DNA of 47,459 nucleotides, taken from NCBI GenBank assembly GCA_028727605.1, contig JAQYOA010000159.1, forward strand, positions 1 to 47,459, in the 5' to 3' direction. Below are positions 17,021-24,827 of this stretch, piece by piece. Source of the stretch: Lachnospiraceae bacterium (GTDB taxonomy: Bacteria; Bacillota; Clostridia; Lachnospirales; Lachnospiraceae). The notes beneath the pieces were generated by a model. It was not told the origin of the DNA. It searched no databases and worked only from the letters and a program-made list of their open reading frames with translations. The position numbers were made by a program, and so were the translations under genes. Position 1 is the stretch's first letter, and the number at the start of each line of letters is the position of its first letter.

Positions 17021-17126
17021 TTGACAACTTCCTGTGAATTTCTATTTAACCATTGACAACTTTCTTTGTCAATGATATGATCGAAATGACAAATAAAGTT
17101 GTCAAAATGACAAAAATGCATGTCAA
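17021..17126 (+). promoter_or_regulatory. Promoter and repeated operator sites of the HTH-DUF3169-ABC operon
   Basis: A consensus promoter lies here: TTGACA 17053-17058, 17 nt, TATGAT 17076-17081. The same region holds seven TGACAA/TTGTCA half-sites. Four form two copies of TGACAA-N6-TTGTCA, at 17054-17071 (over the -35) and 17087-17104 (at the expected start of transcription). The copies are exactly 33 bp apart, three helical turns. Single half-sites are at 17022, 17108 and 17121. The layout suits autorepression by the HTH protein encoded just downstream; this is inference. Confidence 0.75.
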
Positions 17127-17145
17127 AAGAAAAGGAGTTGGTGAA

Positions 17146-17367
17146 ATGCCGTTGCTAAACAGGTTGAAGGAACATCGTGCGCGAATCGGCGTGAATCAGG
17201 CAGAGTTAGGGAGAATGGCGGGTGTATCGCGGCAGACGATCAGCCTGATTGAGAGAGGGGACTACTCGCCGTCAGTGACGCTCGCATTGAAACTGGCGGG
17301 GATTCTGGAGTGTTCTGTAGAGGACATATTCACCTATTGTGAAGGGGAGGAAGAAGATGAGGAGTGA
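17146..17367 (+). CDS. Small XRE-family (Cro/CI-type) transcriptional regulator
   Basis: 73 residues, almost all HTH: MPLLNRLKEHRARIGVNQAELGRMAGVSRQTISLIERGDYSPSVTLALKLAGILECSVEDIF, similar in size and sequence style to Bacillus YozG. The acidic tail EGEEEDEE overlaps the next gene. ATG 17146 follows AAAAGGAG; an in-frame extension to 17053 would run through the promoter. First gene of an operon with a membrane protein and an ABC transporter; probably binds the TGACAA repeats upstream. Confidence 0.92.
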   Translation: MPLLNRLKEHRARIGVNQAELGRMAGVSRQTISLIERGDYSPSVTLALKLAGILECSVEDIFTYCEGEEEDEE

Positions 17368-18121
17368 CATGGCAAAAAGGAAAAAGAGACGCAACAGAAA
17401 TCCATTTTTCATGATGGTTTTGATTATCCTCTGCGGCGGAGCAGGGGGATTTCTCTTCGGGATTCTGCAGGATCAGACGGATTTTCTGAACATGGCAGGA
17501 AAAGGAGGGGAAGGTCTTCTCAAATATGCAGCAGTACTGTATATGCCGATGATGTTTGCATTGATTGGGATTTATTTGGTTTTTGAATTTACGGCGCAGA
17601 GAAAGATTGTCAGTCTGGAGCGTGCGGAACAGTGCGACTGTGAGGATGAAGAGATGGATCAGTTAGATCGAAAGATTAAGATCTGCTTTGAACTTCGCTC
17701 CTGCGTCAATATGATTTATTATACGATTGTTATGGTCCTTTTCGCAAACTGCTTTTATTATCAAGAAGGAGGAATCAAAGAGCTTTTGGTATTCCTTGCA
17801 GGAATTGTTTTGTGTCCGATCTTTGTGATTCTCCAGGTTCAGAAACAGAAAAAGATGGATCCCAGAAAAAAGGGGACGCCGATGAACAAAGGATTCGCCA
17901 AAGAATGGCTGGAAAGCTGTGACGAGGCGGAACGCCAGAAAATTTTCCAAGCCGGGTACTACAGCCATGTGTTTGTTATGAAGGCGATTGTGGTTGTCAT
18001 GGGACTTATGATGGTACAGGCAATGTTTCTGGAAAGCGGGATGGAGTCTGTCTTTGCGGCAGCGCTGCTGTTGCTGCTGGACATTGGCGCAAACAGTTAC
18101 TATTCGATTAAATTTCAATAA
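17357..18121 (+). CDS. Four-helix membrane protein, DUF3169-like
   Basis: About 254 residues. Basic N-terminus (KRKKRRNRNP), then membrane segments near residues 20-40, 55-80, 120-160 and 200-245. The stretch MNKGFAKEWLESCDEAERQKIFQAGYYS before the third pair resembles the DEAEK-type motif I associate with DUF3169; this family name is from memory and not certain. It overlaps the HTH gene by 11 nt; ATG 17357 has GGGGAGG upstream, and ATG 17369 is an alternative. Families of this kind often lie between a small HTH gene and an ABC-2 transporter, as here. Confidence 0.75.
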   Translation: MRSDMAKRKKRRNRNPFFMMVLIILCGGAGGFLFGILQDQTDFLNMAGKGGEGLLKYAAVLYMPMMFALIGIYLVFEFTAQRKIVSLERAEQCDCEDEEMDQLDRKIKICFELRSCVNMIYYTIVMVLFANCFYYQEGGIKELLVFLAGIVLCPIFVILQVQKQKKMDPRKKGTPMNKGFAKEWLESCDEAERQKIFQAGYYSHVFVMKAIVVVMGLMMVQAMFLESGMESVFAAALLLLLDIGANSYYSIKFQ

Positions 18122-18152
18122 ATTGTGATCAAAAGATGAGGAAGGAGAAGCT

Positions 18153-19070
18153 ATGAGACTTGAGGTAAAAGATCTGCGTAAGAGCTTTGGAGAAACAGAA
18201 GTGCTCCATGGGCTTTCCTTTACAGTAGAGAGCGGAAGAGCGCTGGGACTGCTGGGAAGAAATGGTGCAGGAAAAACGACAACGATTCGTATTCTGATGG
18301 ATGTGTTTCGGGCAAACGAAGGAAGCGTCACTCTGGATGGAAAACCGTTTTCTCCAAAAGAGATTGGGATTGGATATCTCCCGGAGGAGCGGGGACTCTA
18401 TCCGAAAAAAACGGTATCAGAACAGCTGATGTATCTGGCAAGGCTGCGGGGTATGGAAAAAAATGAGGCATTGTCCGCTGTAAAATACTATCTGCAGCGC
18501 ATGGGAGTGGAGGAGTACGCGAACCGAAAGCTGGAGATACTTTCAAAAGGCAATCAGCAGAAAGTGCAGCTTGCCTCGACACTGATTCATAATCCGCCGG
18601 TGGTGATCCTGGATGAACCATTTTCCGGACTGGATCCGGTCAACGCACAGGTACTCAAAGATGTGATTCGGGAGCAGATTGCGGAAAAAAAACTGGTGAT
18701 TTTTTCCAGCCACCAGATGAGCTACGTGGAAGAATTCTGTAATGATATTGTAATTCTGAATCACGGAAAAGCTGTTCTTTCGGGAGAACTTCAGCAGCTG
18801 AAGAAGGAATTCGGTCATAATCGGCTGATTTTATCCTTAAATGGCTGCAATGGAGAACAGACAGCGGAAAAAACGGCAGATATTCTCAAAGGACTGGCAT
18901 ACCCGGATGGAATCAGGAAGGATCAGGTAATTCTGAGATTAACAGAAGAGGGAAGTAAATCCAGGGTGATGCAGGCACTGGCATCGGCAGAACTGGATGT
19001 GGAACTGTTTGGGGATTATCGTCCGTCTCTGAATGATATTTTTGTGGAAAGTGCAGGTGATGAGTCATGA
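18153..19070 (+). CDS. ABC transporter ATP-binding protein (NatA/YhaQ type)
   Basis: 305 residues. Walker A LGRNGAGKTTT (about 32-42), signature LSKGNQQKVQLAS, Walker B VVILDEPFSGLDPVN and switch His in FSSHQMSYVEEF. The signature LSKGNQQK and the C-terminal extension (about 220-305, ending in LNDIFVESAGDE) are typical of the NatA/YhaQ class that pairs with ABC-2 permeases. It supplies ATP hydrolysis for the permease encoded next, with a 4-nt overlap. The start follows AAGGAGAAG. Confidence 0.92.
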   Translation: MRLEVKDLRKSFGETEVLHGLSFTVESGRALGLLGRNGAGKTTTIRILMDVFRANEGSVTLDGKPFSPKEIGIGYLPEERGLYPKKTVSEQLMYLARLRGMEKNEALSAVKYYLQRMGVEEYANRKLEILSKGNQQKVQLASTLIHNPPVVILDEPFSGLDPVNAQVLKDVIREQIAEKKLVIFSSHQMSYVEEFCNDIVILNHGKAVLSGELQQLKKEFGHNRLILSLNGCNGEQTAEKTADILKGLAYPDGIRKDQVILRLTEEGSKSRVMQALASAELDVELFGDYRPSLNDIFVESAGDES

Positions 19071-20338
19071 AGCAATTTTTTATCGTTTTAAAGTTTGAAT
19101 TGGGTAACTATTTTAAAAGCAAAAGTTTTCTGATTACCACATTGATCCTTGCTGTCCTTGTTTCCGGTTTGGTGGTGATCCCTCCGTTGTTTATGAAAAA
19201 AGACCGTTTTTCCTCCACAGAAACGATACAGGAAACGGATATGGAAGCTATGAACATCGAGGAGGATCTGACGGAAGATCAGGATGCATTGGTGCTGGCA
19301 TTGGCGGATCCCAAAGGTGTCCTTTCGGATGAAATTTTGCTGAAAGAAAGTTTTGGCGGTTACCGATGGGAGGACTGTCAAAGTTTAGAGGAAGTTAAGG
19401 AGAAAGTGGAGAATGGCAGTGCTGCAGCGGGATTTGTAATGGAAGATGAGCTCTCCTATATTTATGTTGTGGAGAATTTATCGATGATGGATGAACTGCA
19501 GTCTGAGTTTGAAACCGTTTATACGACTCTCTATCAGGAACGGCAGATGAAAGAAGAGGGAATTGACGCGGAGAAAGTACAGGAAATTCTGTCAAGCAGC
19601 TGTACATCCCAAACGGAGGTTCTCGGAAAGAACAGTGCCAGCAATTACTGGTATACATATATATTAATTTTTGTGTTGTATTTTCTGGTCATTTTTTATG
19701 GACAGATGATTGCGACGTCTGTTACCAGTGAAAAGAGCAACAGGGCAATTGAAGTGCTTGTTACCAGTGTGGACAGCAACAGTTTGATTTTCGGCAAAGT
19801 TCTGGCAGGAGCCATAAGCGGGGTGTTCCAGGTGGGTGCTATCCTTGGAAGCGGTCTTCTGGCTTACCATTTCAATGCCGATGCATGGGATCATAAGCTG
19901 GACTTTCTGTTTGATATTCCGATGGAAGTGTGGGGAGGTTTTCTGCTCTTTGGTATGCTCGGGTATTTGCTGTATGCATTTATCTTTGGTATGCTGGGAG
20001 CTCTGGTATCAAAAACGGAAGATATCAGTAAATCTGCATCACCGATTACTTTGATCTATGTGGCATCCTTTGTGGTGACGATGATGGGAATGATGGACAG
20101 TGACAGTATTGTTATGAAAGTTGCCTCTTATATTCCGTTTTCCTCCAGTGATGCAATGCTTGCCCGTATTGCACTTGGCAGCGTTTCCGGATGGGAAATT
20201 GCGGTATCAGCTGGAATTTTGCTGGTCAGCGTTCTTCTGTGCGGGTATCTGGCTGCAAAAATCTTCCGGTTTGGAACACTGATGTATGGTAATCCGGTGA
20301 AGTTTACCCATGCAATAAAGAAATTAAAAGAACAGTAA
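19067..20338 (+). CDS. ABC-2 type permease (NatB/YhaP type)
   Basis: 423 residues. One N-terminal membrane helix (SFLITTLILAVLVSGLVVIPPLF), a large extracytoplasmic domain (about 45-195), then five to six helices starting at YWYTYILIFVLYFLVIFYGQMIATSVTSEKSNRAIEVLVTSV, the NatB hallmark. NatAB of Bacillus is described as a sodium exporter, but relatives export peptides or drugs, so the substrate is open. Translationally coupled to the ATPase gene. Confidence 0.9.
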   Translation: MKQFFIVLKFELGNYFKSKSFLITTLILAVLVSGLVVIPPLFMKKDRFSSTETIQETDMEAMNIEEDLTEDQDALVLALADPKGVLSDEILLKESFGGYRWEDCQSLEEVKEKVENGSAAAGFVMEDELSYIYVVENLSMMDELQSEFETVYTTLYQERQMKEEGIDAEKVQEILSSSCTSQTEVLGKNSASNYWYTYILIFVLYFLVIFYGQMIATSVTSEKSNRAIEVLVTSVDSNSLIFGKVLAGAISGVFQVGAILGSGLLAYHFNADAWDHKLDFLFDIPMEVWGGFLLFGMLGYLLYAFIFGMLGALVSKTEDISKSASPITLIYVASFVVTMMGMMDSDSIVMKVASYIPFSSSDAMLARIALGSVSGWEIAVSAGILLVSVLLCGYLAAKIFRFGTLMYGNPVKFTHAIKKLKEQ

Positions 20339-20359
20339 TTGTGTCGTCATTCAAAAAAG

Positions 20360-20393
20360 AAAAGGCTCCGGGCATTTTGCCCAGAGCCTTTTC
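20360..20393 (+). terminator. Bidirectional terminator between the ABC permease and the PfkB kinase gene
   Basis: AAAAGGCTC / GAGCCTTTT with inner GGGC / GCCC, flanked by A and T runs. It ends both the plus-strand ABC operon and the minus-strand sugar acid operon. Confidence 0.85.
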
Positions 20394-20409
20394 CCGTGTG
20401 CGAAAAAGA

Positions 20410-21453
20410 TCAGCGATCCATTTCGGATTGTCTTCCAACAGTGCGGTGTGCTTTAATGATTGTGTCGATTTCCCGTTTGTCGCAGGAGGGAAGATCGCCG
20501 GGGATTGTATTTTTTACAGAACCGGTAGCATTTCCGTAGGCCAGAGCCATCTGGAAATCATTGGGATTGGCCAGCAGACTGTAAAGGACACCGGAAACAT
20601 AAGCATCACCGGAGCCGATCCGGTCGACAACTTCGATATCGCGGTAAGGTTCTTCTTCGTAGAAGGTGTCATCTGCAGCACTGTAAATAACAGAACCGAA
20701 AGTATGAATTTTCGGACTGTGAACAATACGTTGAGTAGAAGCGACAACCGAAATCGGATACTCTTCGGTAAAGCTTTTCATAATTTCGTGAGCAGTGCCT
20801 TCTTTTAAAAAGGTCAGTCGTGCAGTGTCTTCTGAACAGAAGAAAATATCAACATAGGGAAGTATTTTTTCAATGCATTCCCTTGCTTCGTCTCCGCTCC
20901 AGAGATTTGCACGGAAATTTACGTCAAAGGAGATCAGAGCACCATGCTCTTTGAATTTCTTGATCATGGCAATGGCGGTCTCTCTGGTTTTCTCACAGAG
21001 TCCAAGGGTAATACCGCTGGTATGGAAGCAGCGGGTGGAGGAAAAAAGACTTTCATCGTAATCGTCTGTACTGATCTTCTGGAAGGAAGTGAACATGCGA
21101 TCGTAGACGATACGAGGTTTTCTGGGATGCGCACCATTTTCATAATAATAGGTGCCGAGACGGCCGGTTTTTTGCTCGTCATAAACAAGATAATCATCGG
21201 ATACGCCAAGAAAACGAATCCGGTTTTTGATGTAGGTTCCAAGGTCATTGGCAGGAAGTTTGGAAATAATACCTGTATGCAGACCAAGAAGTGATACGCC
21301 CGATACCACATTCAGTTCCGCTCCGCCTGCTGTTTTCTGAAACGTTTCGCTGCGAACGAGACGTTCATTATCCGGCGGAGAAAGACGCAGAAGCAGTTCC
21401 CCCAGGGCAAGAAGATCAAATTCTCTTGATTCCGGCATTTTCAATGCATTCAT
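20410..21453 (-). CDS. PfkB-family sugar kinase, second KDG-kinase-like protein
   Basis: 347 residues from ATG 21453, which follows AAGGAGGG. PfkB fold: N-terminal AGGAELNVVSGVSLLG, the substrate region RKPRIVYDRMFTSF, and the catalytic motif DRIGSGDAYVSG with the base Asp. It resembles the neighbouring kinase in order of motifs and length, so it is probably a diverged paralog. Likely phosphorylates 2-keto-3-deoxygluconate or a related sugar acid. Separated from the upstream kinase by two hairpins, so it may be expressed at a different level. Confidence 0.82.
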   Translation of the reverse strand: MNALKMPESREFDLLALGELLLRLSPPDNERLVRSETFQKTAGGAELNVVSGVSLLGLHTGIISKLPANDLGTYIKNRIRFLGVSDDYLVYDEQKTGRLGTYYYENGAHPRKPRIVYDRMFTSFQKISTDDYDESLFSSTRCFHTSGITLGLCEKTRETAIAMIKKFKEHGALISFDVNFRANLWSGDEARECIEKILPYVDIFFCSEDTARLTFLKEGTAHEIMKSFTEEYPISVVASTQRIVHSPKIHTFGSVIYSAADDTFYEEEPYRDIEVVDRIGSGDAYVSGVLYSLLANPNDFQMALAYGNATGSVKNTIPGDLPSCDKREIDTIIKAHRTVGRQSEMDR

Positions 21454-21479
21454 GTAAAAACCCTCCTTCAGATACAGAT

Positions 21480-21511
21480 TGTGGGATACTGCATGGCAAC
21501 AGTATCCCACA
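21480..21511 (-). repeat. 12-bp perfect inverted repeat in front of the second kinase gene
   Basis: Arms TGTGGGATACTG and CAGTATCCCACA around an 8-nt loop, ending about 27 nt before the start codon and just ahead of the ribosome site. There is no T-run. Could be an operator, an mRNA processing hairpin or a 5' stabiliser. Confidence 0.7.
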
Positions 21512-21539
21512 GGTTCTATAATCAAATCGTGTGTGAAAG

Positions 21540-21586
21540 CAGGAGTTCCGGTTCATGGCAGTTGTTTACCGGAAACTCCTGCTGAT
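21540..21586 (-). terminator. Stem-loop downstream of kdgK
   Basis: Arms GCAGGAGTT-CCGGT and ACCGGAAACTCCTGC pair with one mismatch or bulge around a 15-nt loop, about 32 nt after the kdgK stop. Only a short T stretch follows on the minus strand, so termination is probably partial. Confidence 0.5.
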
Positions 21587-21617
21587 GGTTGGCTTATATG
21601 ATTGTGTGTGGAAATAC

Positions 21618-22643
21618 TTATCTCTGTACGCGTCCGGAAGCGTCGCCGCCTGCCAGTTTCAGAACTTCATCCATGGAAACCATGTTGAAGTCACCTTCGA
21701 TAGAGTGTTTCAGACAGGAAGCTGCTACAGCGAACTCGATGATTCCCTGAGAATCATATCCATTTAAAGTAGCTGCGATTAATCCGCCGCCAAAGCTGTC
21801 TCCGCCGCCTACGCGGTCAACAATGTGCATTTTATATCTCTTGCTGAAGTAGTAGTCTGCGCCGTCATAAAGCATTGCGGACCAGTTATTGTCATTTGCA
21901 GAGATGGACTCACGTAATGTGATGGCAACTTTTTCAAATCCGAAACGGTCAGCCAGCTGCTTTGCAACCTCTTTGTAACCTTCGCGGTTGAGTTCACCGG
22001 CAGTGATATCAGTGTTGGATGCTTTGATTCCGAAAACATCGGAAGCGTCCTCTTCGTTTGCGATGCAGACATCTACGTATTTGCAAAGCTCACCCATTAC
22101 CTGACCTGCTTTCTCTTTGCTCCAGAGTTTGTTGCGGTAGTTCAGGTCACAGGAAATCTTTACGCCGGCTTCTTTTGCAGCTTTACATGCTTCCAGACAG
22201 ATCTCAGCTACGTTGTCACCCAGAGCCGGAGTGATACCGGTGAAGTGGAACCACTCTGCACCTTCAAAAATTTCTTTCCAGTCGAAGTCAGCTGCGGTAG
22301 CGGTAGCGATGGAAGATCCGGCACGGTCATAAATTACTTTGGAAGGTCTCTGAGAAGCACCTTTCTCCAGGAAGTAAATACCTACACGGTCGCCGCCGCG
22401 GGAAATATAGGAAGTATTAACGCCGAATTTGCGAAGAGAATTTACACCAGCCTGTCCGATTTCGTGCTTCGGAAGTTTGGTTACAAAATAAGAATCAAAT
22501 CCGTAATTTGCAAGAGATACGGATACGTTTGCCTCGCCGCCGCCGTAGGTTGCACCATAGGATTCAGCCTGTACGAAACGATAATATCCTTCCGGTGCCA
22601 GTCTCAACATAATTTCACCAAATGTAACTACTTTCTTTGCCAT
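21618..22643 (-). CDS. kdgK: 2-keto-3-deoxygluconate kinase (PfkB family)
   Basis: 341 residues. Phosphorylates KDG to KDPG, the substrate of the aldolase encoded just upstream. Motifs: N-terminal GGGEANVSVSLANYG, the ligand region PSKVIYDRAGSSI, and the catalytic DRVGGGDSFGGGL (usual GAGD replaced by GGGD). The start ATG 22643 follows AAAAAGGAG. It lies 35 nt after eda in the same operon. The specificity call rests mainly on this context. Confidence 0.86.
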   Translation of the reverse strand: MAKKVVTFGEIMLRLAPEGYYRFVQAESYGATYGGGEANVSVSLANYGFDSYFVTKLPKHEIGQAGVNSLRKFGVNTSYISRGGDRVGIYFLEKGASQRPSKVIYDRAGSSIATATAADFDWKEIFEGAEWFHFTGITPALGDNVAEICLEACKAAKEAGVKISCDLNYRNKLWSKEKAGQVMGELCKYVDVCIANEEDASDVFGIKASNTDITAGELNREGYKEVAKQLADRFGFEKVAITLRESISANDNNWSAMLYDGADYYFSKRYKMHIVDRVGGGDSFGGGLIAATLNGYDSQGIIEFAVAASCLKHSIEGDFNMVSMDEVLKLAGGDASGRVQR

Positions 22644-22678
22644 TGGTTTTGTTCTCCTTTTTCTTATTTTTTGAAGAT

Positions 22679-23638
22679 TTATTTATTTACCAGATGTACG
22701 GCAAATCCGCCGATTTCATCCTGCAGATATACAAAATTCATTTTTCCGTTTTTGTAAGTTACGGTATCCTCATCGAACTTATAGCCCTGAGACTCCAGAT
22801 AATTCTTTGCGCGGAGTACACTGTTGGTTCCCACGGAGATGTGTCCGTAAGTTCCGCGGCCGTTTCCGTTCATGATTTCAATGCCTTTGCCTGCAAAGAA
22901 AGATTTGCTTCTCTTATCTTTTGCGAATCCGAAGATTGCGCCGAAGGTATCTGCAATTTTCTCTGCTTCTTCAGCGGAAGATGCGTTGATTCCGATATGA
23001 GTTACTTCAAATCCGAGCATGGTCTGAACAGCTTCTTTGGTGAGGTCGCGAATCTTATCAAAGTCACCGGCCTTTACCAGATCACCTTTTACCATCCAGC
23101 TTCCGCCGCAGGCGATAATCTTGTCGAATGCAAGGTAATCATTGATATTCTTTGCATTGATTCCGCCGGTAGGCATAAATTTCATTGTGGTATACGGTGC
23201 TGCCATTGCCTTAATCATAGCAAGTCCGCCGGCTGCCTCTGCAGGGAAGAACTTAACTACATCCAGACCGAAAGAAAGAGCTGCTTCGATATCGCTGGGA
23301 TTGGTGGTTCCGGGAGTGATCGGAATACCTTTGTCTACACAGTATTTTACTACAACCGGATTGAGACCAGGGCTTACAATAAATTTGGCACCTGCATTTA
23401 CGGCACGGTCAACCTGCTCTGTGGTGAGTACGGTACCTGCACCTACCAGCATATTCGGGAATTTCTCTGCCATAATACGGATGGATTCTTCAGCAGCTGC
23501 TGTACGGAAAGTTACTTCTGCACAGGGAAGTCCGCCTTCGCACAGGGCCTTTGCCAGAGGTTCTGCATCTTTGGCATCTTCCAAAACAACAACAGGTACA
23601 ATACCGATTTTCTGGATCTCTTCTAAGATTGCATTCAT
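22679..23638 (-). CDS. eda: KDPG/KHG aldolase fused to a C-terminal VOC (glyoxalase-like) domain
   Basis: 319 residues; ordinary Eda is about 210. Residues 1-205 are a class I aldolase: LPCAEVTFRT with the catalytic Glu, GAGTVLT, and VVKFFPAEAAGG with the Schiff-base Lys; it splits KDPG into pyruvate and glyceraldehyde-3-phosphate. Residues 210-319 read THIGINASSAEEAEKIADTF, IEIMNGNG, GHISVGTN and GFAVHLVNK, the beta-alpha-beta-beta-beta layout of VOC proteins with possible metal-binding His/Glu positions. The role of that domain is unknown. First gene of the operon, divergent from an IclR regulator. Confidence 0.88.
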   Translation of the reverse strand: MNAILEEIQKIGIVPVVVLEDAKDAEPLAKALCEGGLPCAEVTFRTAAAEESIRIMAEKFPNMLVGAGTVLTTEQVDRAVNAGAKFIVSPGLNPVVVKYCVDKGIPITPGTTNPSDIEAALSFGLDVVKFFPAEAAGGLAMIKAMAAPYTTMKFMPTGGINAKNINDYLAFDKIIACGGSWMVKGDLVKAGDFDKIRDLTKEAVQTMLGFEVTHIGINASSAEEAEKIADTFGAIFGFAKDKRSKSFFAGKGIEIMNGNGRGTYGHISVGTNSVLRAKNYLESQGYKFDEDTVTYKNGKMNFVYLQDEIGGFAVHLVNK

Positions 23639-23659
23639 AGTGTGTTCTCCTTTTTACAA

Positions 23660-23738
23660 ATGGTTTCATAATGTGGAACTTGGTTTCACGATGTAATACT
23701 TTATGATTTCATTATAACCTTGTATAGAAAAAAGTCAA
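23660..23738 (-). promoter_or_regulatory. Promoter and operator-like repeats of the eda operon
   Basis: On the minus strand TTGACT (23738-23733), 16 nt, TATAAT (23716-23711). Just downstream of the expected start lie the imperfect palindrome GTGGAAC-TTG-GTTTCAC (23673-23689) and three direct repeats of the type TGGTTTCA, at 23661, 23681 and, as TGATTTCA, 23704, spaced 20 and 23 bp. Position and symmetry suit a repressor such as the divergent IclR protein. Confidence 0.7.
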
Positions 23739-23848
23739 GGATGTTCTCGGAAAAATACAATGAAAAATTCACCCCCTGTTTTTTGTGAAAAATGACGAAA
23801 AATGCGGAAATTTTTGAGTAAAACAAGGAGGGATCCCTTATTTTCCTG

Positions 23849-23877
23849 TTGTGTGAAAAAAAAGGTTGTGGTACAAT
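23849..23877 (+). promoter_or_regulatory. Predicted promoter of the IclR-family gene
   Basis: TTGTGT (23849-23854), 17 nt, TACAAT (23872-23877). Confidence 0.5.
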
Positions 23878-23919
23878 GCGCTTAGGAACTATGGTTTTAT
23901 GGGAAAGAGAGTTTTATAC

Positions 23920-24702
23920 ATGAACGATGAGAATAGAAAACAGGATGAGGAGAAAAACCCGATTCAGGTAGCGGATCGCCTGTTCCAGACAATGGAAGTG
24001 ATGGCGGCTACAGGATCTGTGGGTCTGGTGGAACTTGCCAATCAACTGGACCTTCACAAAAGCACAGTACATCGGATTCTGAACTCTCTGATTTATATGG
24101 GATATGCAAGGCAGGATCCTGAGACAGGAAAGTATGGACTTACGTTTAAACTTCTGGAACTTTCCAATCAGTTGATTGCACATGTGGATGTGATTGAGAC
24201 AGTGCGTCCCTATCTTAAGAAGCTGATGCAGCAGACGGGAGAGACGGTACATTTCGTTCAGAAGGACGGGAATGATGCGGTCTACATTGATAAAGTAGAA
24301 TCTCATCAGAATTCTGTGCGGATGGTTTCAAGAGTCGGCAGCAGGATACCTCTGTACTGCTCCGGTGTGGGAAAAACCATGGCTGCTGAGATGTCGGAAG
24401 AGGAAGTGCGCAGATTGTGGGAGGAGAGTGATGTCAGGAAGATGACTCCCCATACGATTACGGATTTTGATGAATTTCTGAAAAGTCTGGAAGAGGTAAG
24501 GCAGCTGGGATATGCCCTGGACAATGAGGAGAATGAACTGGGCGTGCGCTGTATTGCCGCAGGAATTCCTGATTATAAAGGGAGACCCAAATATGCGTTC
24601 AGCATCTCCGCCCCGGTGAACCGGATGACGGATGAACGTATTCGGGAATTATCTTCTTATGTGCTTGATATGAGAGATGAAATTCGCAGAGAGATCTGCT
24701 GA
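23920..24702 (+). CDS. IclR-family transcriptional regulator, probable KdgR
   Basis: 260 residues. Winged HTH (VADRLFQTMEVMAATGSVGLVELANQLDLHKSTVHRILNSLIYMGY) followed by the IclR GAF-like effector domain (RVGSRIPLYCSGVGKTMAAEMSEEEV, RQLGYALDNEENELGVRCIAAGI). It is divergent from eda-kdgK, so control of KDG/KDPG metabolism with a keto-deoxy sugar acid as ligand is a good inference. ATG 23920 follows GGGAAAGAGAG at suitable spacing; ATG 23899 in frame is an alternative start. Confidence 0.88.
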   Translation: MNDENRKQDEEKNPIQVADRLFQTMEVMAATGSVGLVELANQLDLHKSTVHRILNSLIYMGYARQDPETGKYGLTFKLLELSNQLIAHVDVIETVRPYLKKLMQQTGETVHFVQKDGNDAVYIDKVESHQNSVRMVSRVGSRIPLYCSGVGKTMAAEMSEEEVRRLWEESDVRKMTPHTITDFDEFLKSLEEVRQLGYALDNEENELGVRCIAAGIPDYKGRPKYAFSISAPVNRMTDERIRELSSYVLDMRDEIRREIC

Positions 24703-24713
24703 TTTTTCGGCGG

Positions 24714-24778
24714 CATCCCATCTTTTCTTATGCGGATACGAGAAACGTATCTAATAAGAAAAGATGGGATGTTTTTTT
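24714..24778 (+). terminator. Terminator of the IclR-family gene
   Basis: A perfect 18-bp stem (arms 24714-24731 and 24754-24771) with an inner GATACG/CGTATC hairpin, followed by seven T. Confidence 0.95.
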
Positions 24779-24788
24779 GAAAGCAGAT

Positions 24789-24820
24789 GGAAAAAGGATC
24801 CGGATTCGGATCCTTTTTCC
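24789..24820 (-). terminator. Terminator of the threonine aldolase operon
   Basis: GGAAAAAGGATCCG / CGGATCCTTTTTCC, 14-bp perfect stem, 4-nt loop, 8 bases past the stop of the minus-strand gene. The T-run lies within the stem. Confidence 0.8.
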
Positions 24821-24827
24821 TGGTATA

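Noticed and set aside
22637-23626. Long open frame (329 codons) on the plus strand opposite eda
   Set aside because: It is the antisense shadow of a well-conserved aldolase, with Cys/Phe-rich nonsense composition and no ribosome site.
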